Below, piece by piece: positions 34,054 to 43,198 of a stretch of DNA of 64,000 nt. The notes under the pieces were generated by a model that was not told the origin of the DNA, did no database searches, and was given only the letters and a program-made list of their open reading frames with translations. Source of the DNA: an uncultured Clostridia bacterium (GTDB lineage Bacteria; Bacillota; Clostridia; UMGS1810); the NCBI GenBank assembly GCA_934463115.1, contig CAKSIN010000010.1, forward strand, positions 1 to 64,000, given 5' to 3'. Position numbers and translations under genes: made by a program. The number at the start of each line of letters is the position of its first letter. The stretch's first letter is position 1.

Positions 34054-34686
34054 TTGAAACTTTTGATAATTATTTTTGAACTGATTGGAATACTGTCGTT
34101 TTCCATTTCCGGTTCGGTTGTCGGGATAAAGAAGAAAATGGATATGTTCGGTGTCTGTATGCTGGGTATTACAACGGCTGTCGGCGGCGGAATAATCCGT
34201 GACCTTATGCTCGGCAACATACCGCCGCTGATATTTAATTCTCCGGAGTATCTTTTCCTTGCCGCGGCGGCATCATGCATTGTCCTTATACCGTCGCTCA
34301 GGACAATAATTGAAAATGCAAGAATTTCGGAAATGCTGATTTTTGTAACAGACACAATAGGTCTTGCGGCATTCGTTGTTGATGCGGTGAAAATCGTAAT
34401 TTCATGCGGATACAAAGATAATTTTGTTTTTGTCGTATTTGCTTCGGTTGTAACCGGTGTCGGAGGCGGAGTAATGCGCGATATGTTCGCGGAAAAAGTG
34501 CCGTATATTTTTTCAAAACACATATACGCATGCGCGGCGATTGCCGGGGCAGTCTTGTGCCTGACTATGTGGGACGCATTCGGCGCTGATATAAGTATGC
34601 TGACAGGATTTGCGGCAATAGTGATTATCCGCTGTCTTTCTGCAAGGTTCAACTGGAATTTGCCGGTGTACAATCCTCAAAAATGA
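34054..34686 (+). CDS. trimeric intracellular cation channel family protein (UPF0126)
   Basis: A 210-residue membrane protein made of two similar three-helix halves, each with a Gly-rich motif: TTAVGGGIIRDLMLGN near residue 40 and TGVGGGVMRDMFAEK near 130. Bacterial homologues have the TRIC channel fold. The substrate is unproven; in some bacteria glycine uptake is proposed. The start is TTG 34054 with GGAGGTGG 5 bases upstream. Confidence 0.88.
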   Translation: MKLLIIIFELIGILSFSISGSVVGIKKKMDMFGVCMLGITTAVGGGIIRDLMLGNIPPLIFNSPEYLFLAAAASCIVLIPSLRTIIENARISEMLIFVTDTIGLAAFVVDAVKIVISCGYKDNFVFVVFASVVTGVGGGVMRDMFAEKVPYIFSKHIYACAAIAGAVLCLTMWDAFGADISMLTGFAAIVIIRCLSARFNWNLPVYNPQK

Positions 34687-34698
34687 GGTTTATCCGAC

Positions 34699-34748
34699 AG
34701 GTATAATTTTACATAATACAGAGTATAATACTACTAAAAATTATACCT
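34699..34748. repeat. 12-bp perfect inverted repeat before a small membrane protein
   Basis: AGGTATAATTTT (34699-34710) and AAAATTATACCT (34737-34748) around a 26-base loop, ending 19 bases before the next start. Possible hairpin or operator; no U-run of its own. Confidence 0.55.
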
Positions 34749-34766
34749 ATACAAGGAGAATTTGCT

Positions 34767-35006
34767 ATGTCGGATAAAAGAAATAATGTACATGAATGGC
34801 TTTTTGGTGTTTTTAAACCGCGCAAAACCTGTTCGGATGATATTATAATGCAGGCGGACAAGGTTATTGAAAATTATATTTTTGACAAGAACAAGCTGAT
34901 TCATCGCAAATGTAAAAAAGTGAGTAAATCGGAAAGAATGTTTCCTGTATTCATGACGGCTGCCGTTATTGCGGCTGCAACTGTATTGTTTAAAATTATA
35001 CTTTAG
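34767..35006 (+). CDS. small C-tail-anchored hypothetical protein
   Basis: A 79-residue protein with a charged, Lys-rich body (RKCKKVSKSERM) and a C-terminal hydrophobic helix (VFMTAAVIAAATVLFKIIL), so probably tail-anchored. AAGGAG lies upstream of the ATG and a strong terminator follows, which supports it as a real gene. I recognise no family. Confidence 0.65.
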   Translation: MSDKRNNVHEWLFGVFKPRKTCSDDIIMQADKVIENYIFDKNKLIHRKCKKVSKSERMFPVFMTAAVIAAATVLFKIIL

Positions 35007-35011
35007 GCATA

Positions 35012-35056
35012 AAAAACCACGGTACAAACTGTATTTCGGTTTGTACCGTGGTTTTT
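35012..35056. terminator. bidirectional terminator
   Basis: An 18-bp perfect stem (35012-35029 with 35039-35056), loop TGTATTTCG, A-run on the left and T-run on the right. It serves both the small plus-strand gene and the minus-strand DUF1836 gene. Confidence 0.93.
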
Positions 35057-35058
35057 GG

Positions 35059-35622
35059 TTATTCGTGACTGACCGAAGCTATATCTTCGGTCAAAACTTT
35101 AAGTATGTTTGCGCTCACCGCAATTTGCAGTGCAAGATCTGTCATTCTGTCAGGATTGTCGTCCGCAGCGGCGATAATCGGATTGGCAACCGCCCCGATT
35201 TTTTCGTTAATATATGCGAACGCTTTGCATTGATTGGACGCAAAAATCCCATACATCCGACGGATTTCATCTTCGCTGTCGAGCAGGGGAATGACTTTTT
35301 GTATTGTGGGTATATTCAGTGCCTGCTTCAGCGACGATATCATTATCAGATATGCCAGATGAATTTTCGAATATTTCTTTTTTTGCGGTGCCGGCATTAC
35401 CTTCAGCTTAACATAATTGTTTATCATGGGCGGCGTGATTGCCATAGCTCCGTCGGACGGGGCATATGCCAGAGTGTCCGTATAGCGGTTCATAAGCACT
35501 ATCACCTGATCCATGTACAAATCAATCTCCGGAAGTTCGTCCCATGTCGGTGTGCGGTATTCGGATAAAACCTTTTCCCAGCCACGCAAATGTGTTTCGA
35601 ATTCATTCTTTGTGTAGTTCAT
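35059..35622 (-). CDS. DUF1836 domain-containing protein
   Basis: A 187-residue protein with the DUF1836 pattern: WDELPEIDLYMDQVIVLMNR at residues 27-46, then ITPPMINNYVKLKVMPAPQK, a MerR-like DNA-binding segment, then a helical C-terminal half. Presumably a transcription regulator, target unknown. ATG 35622 has AAGGA upstream; GTG 35628 is an alternative. It lies just downstream of the ECF S-component gene on the same strand. Confidence 0.85.
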   Translation of the reverse strand: MNYTKNEFETHLRGWEKVLSEYRTPTWDELPEIDLYMDQVIVLMNRYTDTLAYAPSDGAMAITPPMINNYVKLKVMPAPQKKKYSKIHLAYLIMISSLKQALNIPTIQKVIPLLDSEDEIRRMYGIFASNQCKAFAYINEKIGAVANPIIAAADDNPDRMTDLALQIAVSANILKVLTEDIASVSHE

Positions 35623-35634
35623 TATCACAAATCC

Positions 35635-36159
35635 TTATTTATCAAAATTGAAATATGTTTCCATAATTCTCGTTTTCTTAAACATAGCAAGGAGCAATAT
35701 TGCAATTACGGCACCTACAACTGCCTGAACGGTGTTCATAAATATTCCTGCCGCTGCGGCAACAGCACCCATTCCACCGCCTACGATAAGGCATTCAAAG
35801 AGAAAATAGCCGCCAACCATTATTATTTCACCGATTATTGCGCCGATTACAGCTGCAGTAATTTTGCACCCTGATTTTTGAAAAATCATTCCTGCAACCG
35901 CTGCCGTAAGGAACTTGATTGCAAGCGTCGCCGGAGCATAGACAGTGTAGGACGAAAGAACATCTGCCAGCATAGCGCCTATGCCTGCGGCAATTCCGCC
36001 GGTGAGCGGTCCGAGAACAAATCCGGACAGCAAAACAATTGCTTCGCCGAGATTAAAATATCCTTTTGTGGGTGTCGGAATTTGAATGACCATTGTGCAT
36101 ACAAGCGTCATTGCGCACAGCATTGCTGCGGTTGTTAATTTGCGTACATTGTTACTCAT
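35635..36159 (-). CDS. ECF transporter S component
   Basis: A 174-residue, highly hydrophobic protein with about five or six helices. The block GYFNLGEAIVLLSGFVLGPL followed by GGIAAGIGAMLADVLSSYTV is typical of S components of energy-coupling-factor vitamin transporters. The vitamin bound cannot be told, and the ECF ATPase/T subunits are not in the window. ATG 36159 has AAGGAG upstream and overlaps the end of the antiporter gene by 8 bases. Confidence 0.85.
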   Translation of the reverse strand: MSNNVRKLTTAAMLCAMTLVCTMVIQIPTPTKGYFNLGEAIVLLSGFVLGPLTGGIAAGIGAMLADVLSSYTVYAPATLAIKFLTAAVAGMIFQKSGCKITAAVIGAIIGEIIMVGGYFLFECLIVGGGMGAVAAAAGIFMNTVQAVVGAVIAILLLAMFKKTRIMETYFNFDK

Positions 36160-37381
36160 GTAAAACATCTCCTTGTGTTGTATTTTTGCTGTACATCAGC
36201 TTTAGTACAATTGGTGTGAGCACCGATGAACATATTATAAGAAGTATTACCGGTGTAAAATATACCGGCTGCATAAGACCTACCGAAAGTCCCTTTTGCG
36301 AGACTATCAGTGCCACCTCGCCGCGCGTCATCATACCGACTCCTATCTTGGCAGAATCGGCTGTCGAGTATCTGCACAGTTTTGCCGCAAGGCCGCATCC
36401 GATTATTTTGGACAGCAGCGCCGCTATTACAAAGCATATTGAAAACATCACAATTGAGCCGGTAATTCCGGAAATATCTGTTTTAATGCCTATACTTGCA
36501 AAGAAAACCGGACCGAAAAGCATGTACGAATTTATATTCATCTTGCGTTCTATGTACGGCGCGTCCTGAATGTTGCAGAGTATGACTCCGGCTATAAATG
36601 CTCCGGTAATGTCGGCAACTCCGAAAAATCTTTCTGCCGAGTATGACATAATCATACACAATGCAAGACCGAGAATGGGTATTCGCTGTGTGTGCCCGTA
36701 TGCCTTGTCGAGCTTTTTAAATATTTTGTATATAAAGAATCCGAGTCCGCCGGATACCACAAAGAACATTAGGCTGCGCAGTATAACAGCTGCGGCATTT
36801 ACATCGCCCTTTCCGCTGCCCATTCCCACAACAATTGTAAGTACAATAATTCCGATAACGTCATCTATAATGGCGGCGCTTACAATTGTTGTTCCTATTT
36901 TAGTTTTGAGTTTCCCGAGCTCCGACAGCGCTTTCACCGTTATGCTTACGCTCGTGGCGGTGAGGATAACGCCTATGAACAGCGCTTTGTAAAACTCCGG
37001 AGAACCCAGCGGCGAGAAACCGTGAAATATCATATACAGCAGCGTTCCGGCAACAAGCGGAACAAATACACCGCAGCATGCCACGGCAAATGCCACGGGG
37101 CCTGTGCGCACAAGCTCCTTTAAGTCTGTGCCGAGCCCGGCGCTGAACATAAGCAGAATAACGCCGATTTCTGCCATCTGGCTCAAAAAGTCGCTCGGGC
37201 TGATAAGGGTAAGCCCAGGTTTGATTAACCCGAGAACAGATGTTGCAATCGGCCCGATTATAAGACCTGCCACAATTTCACCCACGACCTGCGGAATATT
37301 CAGTTTTCTTGCAGCTATGCCGCAAAGCTTAGCTGCAACGATTATTATTGCCAAATCTCGGAATATCATATATGGTTGCAT
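36152..37381 (-). CDS. CPA2 family cation:proton antiporter (Kef/NapA-like)
   Basis: About 409 residues with 11-12 hydrophobic helices. The family blocks are PQVVGEIVAGLIIGP near residue 30, TATSVSITVKAL, and SAAIIDDVIGIIVL, whose Asp-Asp pair is the ion-binding site of the electrogenic NapA type. No TrkA-N nucleotide-binding domain follows. ATG 37381 is favoured by AAAGGTGG upstream; an in-frame ATG at 37417 has no such site. Confidence 0.9.
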   Translation of the reverse strand: MQPYMIFRDLAIIIVAAKLCGIAARKLNIPQVVGEIVAGLIIGPIATSVLGLIKPGLTLISPSDFLSQMAEIGVILLMFSAGLGTDLKELVRTGPVAFAVACCGVFVPLVAGTLLYMIFHGFSPLGSPEFYKALFIGVILTATSVSITVKALSELGKLKTKIGTTIVSAAIIDDVIGIIVLTIVVGMGSGKGDVNAAAVILRSLMFFVVSGGLGFFIYKIFKKLDKAYGHTQRIPILGLALCMIMSYSAERFFGVADITGAFIAGVILCNIQDAPYIERKMNINSYMLFGPVFFASIGIKTDISGITGSIVMFSICFVIAALLSKIIGCGLAAKLCRYSTADSAKIGVGMMTRGEVALIVSQKGLSVGLMQPVYFTPVILLIICSSVLTPIVLKLMYSKNTTQGDVLHE

Positions 37382-37462
37382 CTGATGTATTACCACCTTT
37401 GTAATTAATACGTTCATTATATCACTGCATGTATGTATTTACAATATTTAATTTCGACAAAT

Positions 37463-38590
37463 TTAGTTATATGAGCTGTCTTTCTTTGTTTCATCAATAT
37501 CAAAATCGCCGAGACATTCCTTTACATCAAGTCCTACATATTTGCAGAAATCCACCATTTCGCCTACGGTGTTAACGTTTATGTCAATTCCGTTTTTGAG
37601 ACGGTCAGAGTATGCAATGATTTCCTTTTCGCCGTGGGTGTATATTCTTTGTGCGCCTTCGGCTTTCGGTGCGTCGCGCAGCTCCTGCAAAAATACCGAG
37701 AGGTGCTTCTTTATTGCCTGTGCATCGCCGAAAATCGACGGATCAATCGCCGCAAAAGCATGACACGTTCCGCCTTTGCCGCCTATATGAGTGTGATTCG
37801 ACGTTATTCCGAGCGAAAGAATGGAGCAGAATATTTCGCATACCATTCCGTAGCCGTAGCCTTTGTGGCTTCCGCTTTGCTCGGTTTCGCCGCCGAGAGG
37901 CATTATTCCGCCGCCGTTTTTTGCAACTATGTTTGTCAAAACGTCTGCCGCGTCCGACGAACCTTTTCCGTTTTTATCCAGCGCCCAGCCGTCGGGGAGA
38001 GCTTTTCCGTTTTTGTTGTACACCTCCAGCTTTCCACGCGTTACAACAGTTGTAGATGCGTCGAAGAAAAACGGGTACGGTTCTGCCGGCATGGACATTG
38101 CAATGGGGTTGCTGCCGAGCATTGCCATACGTGCAAAAGTCGGAACCATTATCGCTTCGGAGTTTGTCATGGCAAATCCTATCAGTCCCTCGTCACATGC
38201 CATTTTTGCGTAATATCCGGCAATCCCGAAATGATTGGAGTTTCTTACGCTCACAATTCCGACTCCGGATTTTTTTGCCTTTTCAATCGCTTTTTTCATA
38301 GCATAGCAGCTGTTTAGCTGCCCCATACCGTCGTGCCCGTCCACAACGGCGGAAACAGGCGTTTCAAACACAGTTTCCGGTTTCGCGTCTATTTTGATCA
38401 GTCCCTTTTCGATTCCCTTGTGGTAACGTACAAGTCTCTGCATACCGTGCGATTCAATACCGTACAGATCGGACAGAAGCAGCACATCTGTTATAAGTTT
38501 GCTGTCCGCTTCGGAAAATCCGAGTTTTCCAAATGCGGTTTCACAAAAGCTTTTCAGCTTTTCGTAACTGAAATTAATCGTTTTTGCCAT
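37463..38590 (-). CDS. Ldh family oxidoreductase (malate/ureidoglycolate dehydrogenase type)
   Basis: A 375-residue NAD(P)-dependent dehydrogenase of the MDH2/AllD/YlbC fold, unrelated to ordinary lactate dehydrogenase. Conserved blocks are LYGIESHGMQRLVRYH, the catalytic-His segment SVRNSNHFGIAGYYAKMA near residue 118, GSNPIAMSMPA and GSHKGYGYGMVCEI. Members oxidise 2-hydroxyacids such as malate, sulfolactate or ureidoglycolate; the substrate is undetermined. Monocistronic, with GAGG before the ATG. Confidence 0.92.
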   Translation of the reverse strand: MAKTINFSYEKLKSFCETAFGKLGFSEADSKLITDVLLLSDLYGIESHGMQRLVRYHKGIEKGLIKIDAKPETVFETPVSAVVDGHDGMGQLNSCYAMKKAIEKAKKSGVGIVSVRNSNHFGIAGYYAKMACDEGLIGFAMTNSEAIMVPTFARMAMLGSNPIAMSMPAEPYPFFFDASTTVVTRGKLEVYNKNGKALPDGWALDKNGKGSSDAADVLTNIVAKNGGGIMPLGGETEQSGSHKGYGYGMVCEIFCSILSLGITSNHTHIGGKGGTCHAFAAIDPSIFGDAQAIKKHLSVFLQELRDAPKAEGAQRIYTHGEKEIIAYSDRLKNGIDINVNTVGEMVDFCKYVGLDVKECLGDFDIDETKKDSSYN

Positions 38591-38744
38591 TATTTTATCC
38601 TCGTTTCTGTAATATAATAATGATATCTTACCATATAAATGTAAAAAAGTACATAGTTTTTTTGAATATTGTTTGAATTATATGGATATTTTTACATATT
38701 GTACAGCAAAAAAGATAAAAGAATTTGTTAATATAAAATCAGCA

Positions 38745-38773
38745 TTGATTTTTTTCCAAATATTGTATATAAT
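38745..38773 (+). promoter_or_regulatory. promoter of the phosphoglucomutase gene
   Basis: TTGATT at 38745-38750, 17-base spacer, perfect TATAAT at 38768-38773. Confidence 0.8.
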
Positions 38774-38817
38774 ATAGTGAGACAAGTTGTAAGTATATAT
38801 GAACCGGAGGGATACAA

Positions 38818-40551
38818 ATGGATTACAAACAAACGTACACTCAGTGGCTCGAATGCCCGTATGTTGATGAAAAAACAAAATCGGAGCTCAGGGGTATAGA
38901 GAATAACGACGCGGAAATTAAGGAAAGATTTTACAAAAATCTGGAATTCGGAACAGCCGGACTCAGAGGAATAATTGCCGCCGGCACAAACTGCATGAAT
39001 ATCTACACCGTGCGCAAGGCAACTCAGGGACTGTGCGAGGATATATTGAACGAGGGCGGAGACGCACCGAAACGCGGTGTGGTTATATCGTATGACTGCC
39101 GCCATATGTCGCACGAGTTTGCGCTGGAGAGCGCAAAGGTTATTGCGGCAAACGGAATCAAGGCATATATTTTTGACGAGCTTCGCCCCACACCCGAGCT
39201 TTCGTTTGCGGTTCGCCACCTGAACTGTGCCCGCGGAATAATGATTACCGCCAGCCACAACCCCAAGGAGTACAACGGCTATAAGGCATATGGCGAAGAC
39301 GGCGGTCAGCTCCCGCCCGAATCCGCCGATTATGTTGTATCCATTATGAACAAAATCGACATATTCACCGGTGTAAAGGTTATGGACGCGGACGAGGCAA
39401 AGTCGGCAGGGCTGATTGAAGTTATCGGCGCCGAGGTTGACGACGCATACTTAAAAAAGGTTTATGAACAGTCTATAGACGAAGATACAATTCATTCTCT
39501 CGGCAAGGATTTTTCGGTTATATATTCTCCGTTTCACGGAACGGGAAACAAGCCCGTGCGCCGCATACTCGACATGATTGGATGCCAAAATGTACGCGTG
39601 GTAAAGGAGCAGGAGCTTCCGGATCCCGATTTTTCAACAGTTAAATCTCCCAATCCCGAGGACAAAGAGGGATTTTATATAGCAATAGATATGGCGAAAA
39701 AAGAACCGGCAGACATTATATTTGCAACAGATCCCGACGGTGACAGACTCGGTGTTATCATTAAGGATTCAAAAGGCGAATATATGACATTAAACGGTAA
39801 TCAGATTGGTGTATTGCTGTATGAATTTATTGTGCGAAACAAAAAACTCAAAGGTGTACTCCCGGATAACGGAGCCGTTATCAAGACGATTGTTACCACG
39901 TCTATGATATATCCGATAGCCGAGGCATATTCGCAAAAGGTATACGACGTCCTCACCGGATTCAAATTCATCGGCGAAAAGATAAAGCAGTTTGAAACGG
40001 GTGAGCTCGACAACACCTATGTTTTCGGATTTGAAGAAAGCTACGGCTACCTCTCCGGAACATACTGCCGCGACAAAGACGCCGTTGTTGCCGCAATGCT
40101 TGTAACGGAAATGGCAGCCGATTACAAAAAACAGGGAATGACTCTCTGGGACGGTCTGACAGCGCTGTACAAGAAATACGGCTGCTTTATGGAACGCTTA
40201 AAGACACTGACATTCACCGGAATAGACGGCGCCGACAAGATAAAATCCATTATGGAAAAATTCCGAAGCAATCCGCCGAAGGAATTTGCCGGAATGAAGG
40301 TTCATAAGCTCTGGGATGTTCTCGCCGGAACAAAAACGGATATAGACACCGGCAGGAGCGAACCGCTGGGCTTGCCGAAATCGAACGTGCTCAGATTTGA
40401 ACTGGAAAACAATTGCTGGTTTGCTCTGCGCCCGTCGGGAACAGAACCGAAGATAAAATTCTATTTCGGGGTAAACGAGCCGGATATTGACTCGGCAAAC
40501 AGGAAACTTGATTTGTGCCTGACAGAGCTCGACCGTATCATAAACAATTAA
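38818..40551 (+). CDS. phospho-sugar mutase (phosphoglucomutase/phosphomannomutase)
   Basis: An alpha-D-phosphohexomutase interconverting hexose-1- and hexose-6-phosphates. The phosphoserine loop is TASHNPKEYNGYKAYG near residue 142, the Mg-binding loop ATDPDGDRLGV near 303, the sugar loop GFEESYGYLSGTY, and the phosphate loop RPSGTEPKIKFYF. At 577 residues it matches the PgcA type of Firmicutes. CCGGAGG precedes the ATG. The C-terminal domain is complete. Confidence 0.95.
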   Translation: MDYKQTYTQWLECPYVDEKTKSELRGIENNDAEIKERFYKNLEFGTAGLRGIIAAGTNCMNIYTVRKATQGLCEDILNEGGDAPKRGVVISYDCRHMSHEFALESAKVIAANGIKAYIFDELRPTPELSFAVRHLNCARGIMITASHNPKEYNGYKAYGEDGGQLPPESADYVVSIMNKIDIFTGVKVMDADEAKSAGLIEVIGAEVDDAYLKKVYEQSIDEDTIHSLGKDFSVIYSPFHGTGNKPVRRILDMIGCQNVRVVKEQELPDPDFSTVKSPNPEDKEGFYIAIDMAKKEPADIIFATDPDGDRLGVIIKDSKGEYMTLNGNQIGVLLYEFIVRNKKLKGVLPDNGAVIKTIVTTSMIYPIAEAYSQKVYDVLTGFKFIGEKIKQFETGELDNTYVFGFEESYGYLSGTYCRDKDAVVAAMLVTEMAADYKKQGMTLWDGLTALYKKYGCFMERLKTLTFTGIDGADKIKSIMEKFRSNPPKEFAGMKVHKLWDVLAGTKTDIDTGRSEPLGLPKSNVLRFELENNCWFALRPSGTEPKIKFYFGVNEPDIDSANRKLDLCLTELDRIINN

Positions 40552-40622
40552 TCACAAATGCTGAAATGAAAATAGACCGCCCGTCACTATCGCTGCAGCC
40601 AAAAGCCCGGCGATTGTGATGA

Positions 40623-40652
40623 GGCGGTATTTTGTTGTCATAAAATACCGCC
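40623..40652. other. hairpin downstream of the phosphomutase gene
   Basis: GGCGGTATTTT (40623-40633) pairs perfectly with 40642-40652, loop GTTGTCAT. No strong U-run follows; it may be a weak terminator or processing site. Confidence 0.5.
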
Positions 40653-40687
40653 TGAAAAATATAAATAATTCAGAGGTGGTGTATAAT

Positions 40688-41074
40688 ATGGTGGAACATG
40701 GATATGTAAGCGCGCGTGTCACAACGTCGAACGGTGATTTGCCGATTATCGGCGCTGTGCTCAGTGTGATACTGAACGATTCGAACATGCCGACATTGCT
40801 CGGCAAACGTACTACAGATACAAACGGACTCACATCTTCGGTGCCGGTTCCCACTCCGGACAAATCGGTGAGCCTTTCGCCGTCGGAGGAGAAACCGTAT
40901 ACAAATGTTGATATACGTGTGGATAGAGCGGGTTACTACACAGTGTTTATCAAAGACGCGCAGGTGTTTGCGGGAGAAACATCTGTGGCGGGCGTTTCGC
41001 TGATTCCGTTTGCCGAAAACGAACAATTCGACAATATGTCGAAGATTTTTCAGGAAACGCCGCAGAATCTTTAG
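40688..41074 (+). CDS. hypothetical protein, carboxypeptidase-regulatory-like beta domain
   Basis: A 128-residue protein with no signal peptide. GYVSARVTTSNGDLPIIGAV, then KRTTDTNGLTSSVPVPTPDK and NVDIRVDRAGYYTVFIKD, suggest a transthyretin-like/CarboxypepD_reg beta-sandwich. GAGGTGG precedes ATG 40688. It is followed after 11 bases by the SpoIID-like/peptidoglycan-binding gene and then a third gene of the same theme. The set may act in spore-envelope assembly. The fold guess is by pattern only. Confidence 0.65.
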   Translation: MVEHGYVSARVTTSNGDLPIIGAVLSVILNDSNMPTLLGKRTTDTNGLTSSVPVPTPDKSVSLSPSEEKPYTNVDIRVDRAGYYTVFIKDAQVFAGETSVAGVSLIPFAENEQFDNMSKIFQETPQNL

Positions 41075-41085
41075 GAGGTGTCCGA

Positions 41086-42231
41086 ATGCCTATTGCAAAT
41101 GTGCCCACAATACCGAGATATATAACTGTGCATCTCGGTGCACCGGGTTCCGACGCGCAAAATGTCACGGTGAGCTTTTCGCAGTATATAAAGAATGTTG
41201 CTTCCAGTGAGATTTATCCCACATGGCGCACGGCGGCAATATACGCAAATATCTATGCACAGATATCCTATGCTCTCAACCGCGTGTACACAAGATTCTA
41301 CCGCAACCAGGGATATAACTTTGATATTACGAGCTCAACCGCCTACGACCAGAAATTTATCAACGGGCGTACAATATTTGAGAATATATCAAAGATTGTG
41401 GACGAGATTTTTACCACATACATACGGCGCATAAACTACATCGAACCTCTTGCCGCAAAGTACTGCAACGGAACAACCGTAACATGCAACGGATTGTCTC
41501 AGTGGGGGAGCGAATACCTGGCAAGAGACGGCTACAGCAGTTTTGAAATACTCACATATTACTACGGCGACAATATTGAGCTTGTGCGCAATGCACCCAT
41601 AGAGGATATATCTTCCATATACCCGGGAACCGCGCTCCGCCGCGGCGACAGCGGAGAGGCAGTGCGCGTAGTTCAAAATGCGCTCGATGTTGTGTCGAGA
41701 AATTATCCGGCGGTGCCGCGCGTAACGGTCGACGGGATTTTCGGCGAGTCGACAGAAAACTCTGTCAGGACTTTTCAGAGAATTTTTAATCTTACATCGG
41801 ACGGAGTTGTGGGCGAGGCAACATGGAACAAACTGTCGCTTTTGTATGTAGCTATTTTGCGGATTGCCGAGCTCGACAGCGAGGGGATTACACTGTTCGG
41901 CTCGTCGTTTGAATATCCGCAGGCGCTTCGGCGGGGCGATTCCGGCAGAAGTGTTGTGATACTCCAATATATGCTCAATGTTGTAGCCGAATTTTACGAC
42001 AGCGTTTCGTCTGCCGGCTCGAGCGGTGTGTTCGACGCGCAGACCGAAAATTCCGTTTTGTCATTTCAGCGTGCGTTTTCACTAAACCGCGACGGAGTGG
42101 TGGGCAGAGCAACATGGGATGCGCTTTACCGCGCGTACAGCGGTATCTCCACAACGGTGCTTATACCGGACAGATCATCGCTTTCGTTCCCGGGCAGTAC
42201 GGTGAGTACCGGCAATTCGGATTTTAGCTGA
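41086..42231 (+). CDS. SpoIID-like domain protein with two peptidoglycan-binding domains
   Basis: The N-terminal 180 residues contain SQYIKNVASSEIYPTW and the closing block CNGLSQWGSEYLARDGYSSF, then YYYGDNIEL, matching the SpoIID/LytB lytic-transglycosylase domain; Glu in ASSEI is at the catalytic position. Two PG_binding_1 repeats follow, LRRGDSGEAVRVVQNALDVV near residue 184 and LRRGDSGRSVVILQYMLNVV near 284. No signal peptide is present, so it may act in the mother cell or leave by another route. AGGAGGTG precedes the ATG. Similar proteins are common in spore-forming Clostridia. Confidence 0.82.
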   Translation: MPIANVPTIPRYITVHLGAPGSDAQNVTVSFSQYIKNVASSEIYPTWRTAAIYANIYAQISYALNRVYTRFYRNQGYNFDITSSTAYDQKFINGRTIFENISKIVDEIFTTYIRRINYIEPLAAKYCNGTTVTCNGLSQWGSEYLARDGYSSFEILTYYYGDNIELVRNAPIEDISSIYPGTALRRGDSGEAVRVVQNALDVVSRNYPAVPRVTVDGIFGESTENSVRTFQRIFNLTSDGVVGEATWNKLSLLYVAILRIAELDSEGITLFGSSFEYPQALRRGDSGRSVVILQYMLNVVAEFYDSVSSAGSSGVFDAQTENSVLSFQRAFSLNRDGVVGRATWDALYRAYSGISTTVLIPDRSSLSFPGSTVSTGNSDFS

Positions 42232-42246
42232 TTTGGAGGGATGATA

Positions 42247-42783
42247 TTGGATAATTTACCCGTTAAAATAGTGACGGAAATTCAAAAAATGCTTCGCCTG
42301 ATATCGTTTTACAATGATGATGTCCTGCCGGTAATTCCGGACGGACTGTTCGGCGATGATACAGCTCAGAGTGTAAGCAGTTTTCAAAATGCGTTTCTTA
42401 TACCGCAGACAGGCGAGGTAGACAATCACACCTGGAACAAAATAGTGGAGGAATACAAGCGGATTCTTGAGGACGAGAAGCTTATTGTCGGTACCGTTGT
42501 GTTTAATGAATCTCTGGGAGATATCTCTCCGGGTGAGGCAAATGCGGGATTGTATGTTATTCAGGCAATGCTGCTTGCACTGTCGGAGGAATTCGACAAT
42601 ATTGAGCGTGTGTATGTAACCGGTGTGCTGGATCGCGCTACGGAAAATGCCGTGCGCATGGTTCAGACAATCAGCGGAATCACTCCGAACGGTGTGATAG
42701 ACCGCAACTTTGTGAATGTGCTCGGCAATCTCTACAATGCGTTTATAACGCAAAATCATGTTCGCTCGCAGGCCGACGGTTAG
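42247..42783 (+). CDS. peptidoglycan-binding domain protein
   Basis: A 178-residue protein made of two peptidoglycan-binding-like repeats: VTEIQKMLRLISFYN to GLFGDDTAQSVSSFQNAF, and GLYVIQAMLLALSEEF to GVLDRATENAVRMVQTIS. No signal peptide. GGAGGG ends one base before an ATG at 42241, so the in-frame TTG at 42247 is the better-spaced start. It probably works with the preceding SpoIID-like gene. Confidence 0.8.
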   Translation: MDNLPVKIVTEIQKMLRLISFYNDDVLPVIPDGLFGDDTAQSVSSFQNAFLIPQTGEVDNHTWNKIVEEYKRILEDEKLIVGTVVFNESLGDISPGEANAGLYVIQAMLLALSEEFDNIERVYVTGVLDRATENAVRMVQTISGITPNGVIDRNFVNVLGNLYNAFITQNHVRSQADG

Positions 42784-42838
42784 TAACATTGACATCGGAG
42801 CCGACATATAATATCAATAAAAGAAGGGAATGACTGGT

Positions 42839-43036
42839 ATGCGGGGCAAAAAATGCGGCGACGGAATCAGAAATTTTTGCCGTCGGATAGGCAAGGGAAT
42901 CGTGATATATTGTATTCTCGGATTCACCGTCGGAATGCTCATGGCTATGTTTTTTCCGCCGGCTGTAATTGCGGTTGCGGAATGTATTATGCTTATTTTT
43001 CTTTGCGTTTGCCTTTATAACAGCAGCCTTTTTTGA
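42839..43036 (+). CDS. small membrane protein, unknown
   Basis: A 65-residue protein with a basic, Cys-containing start (RGKKCGDGIRNFCRRIGK) and two hydrophobic helices (IVIYCILGFTVGMLMAMFF and VIAVAECIMLIFLCVCL). AAGGGA lies upstream. It ends the spore-envelope gene cluster. No family recognised. Confidence 0.55.
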   Translation: MRGKKCGDGIRNFCRRIGKGIVIYCILGFTVGMLMAMFFPPAVIAVAECIMLIFLCVCLYNSSLF

Positions 43037-43148
43037 ATTATATGCCGAAAGAGGGTGTCGGACTTGAAGGTGGTTGTCCTTAATTTTCCGGGTTTTGTAA
43101 AGAATTTTTTGAAAAAAATATTTAGGGTTACATAGGATGGTAATGCGT

Positions 43149-43192
43149 TAATCCCCTTGTAAATACTGCTATCGGTACTTACAGGGGGATTA
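43149..43192. terminator. hairpin between convergent genes
   Basis: TAATCCCCTTGTAA (43149-43162) pairs with 43179-43192 over 14 positions, one G-U. It sits between a plus-strand gene and the minus-strand XRE gene and is probably a bidirectional terminator, although the U-run is poor. Confidence 0.5.
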
Positions 43193-43198
43193 TTAGTA

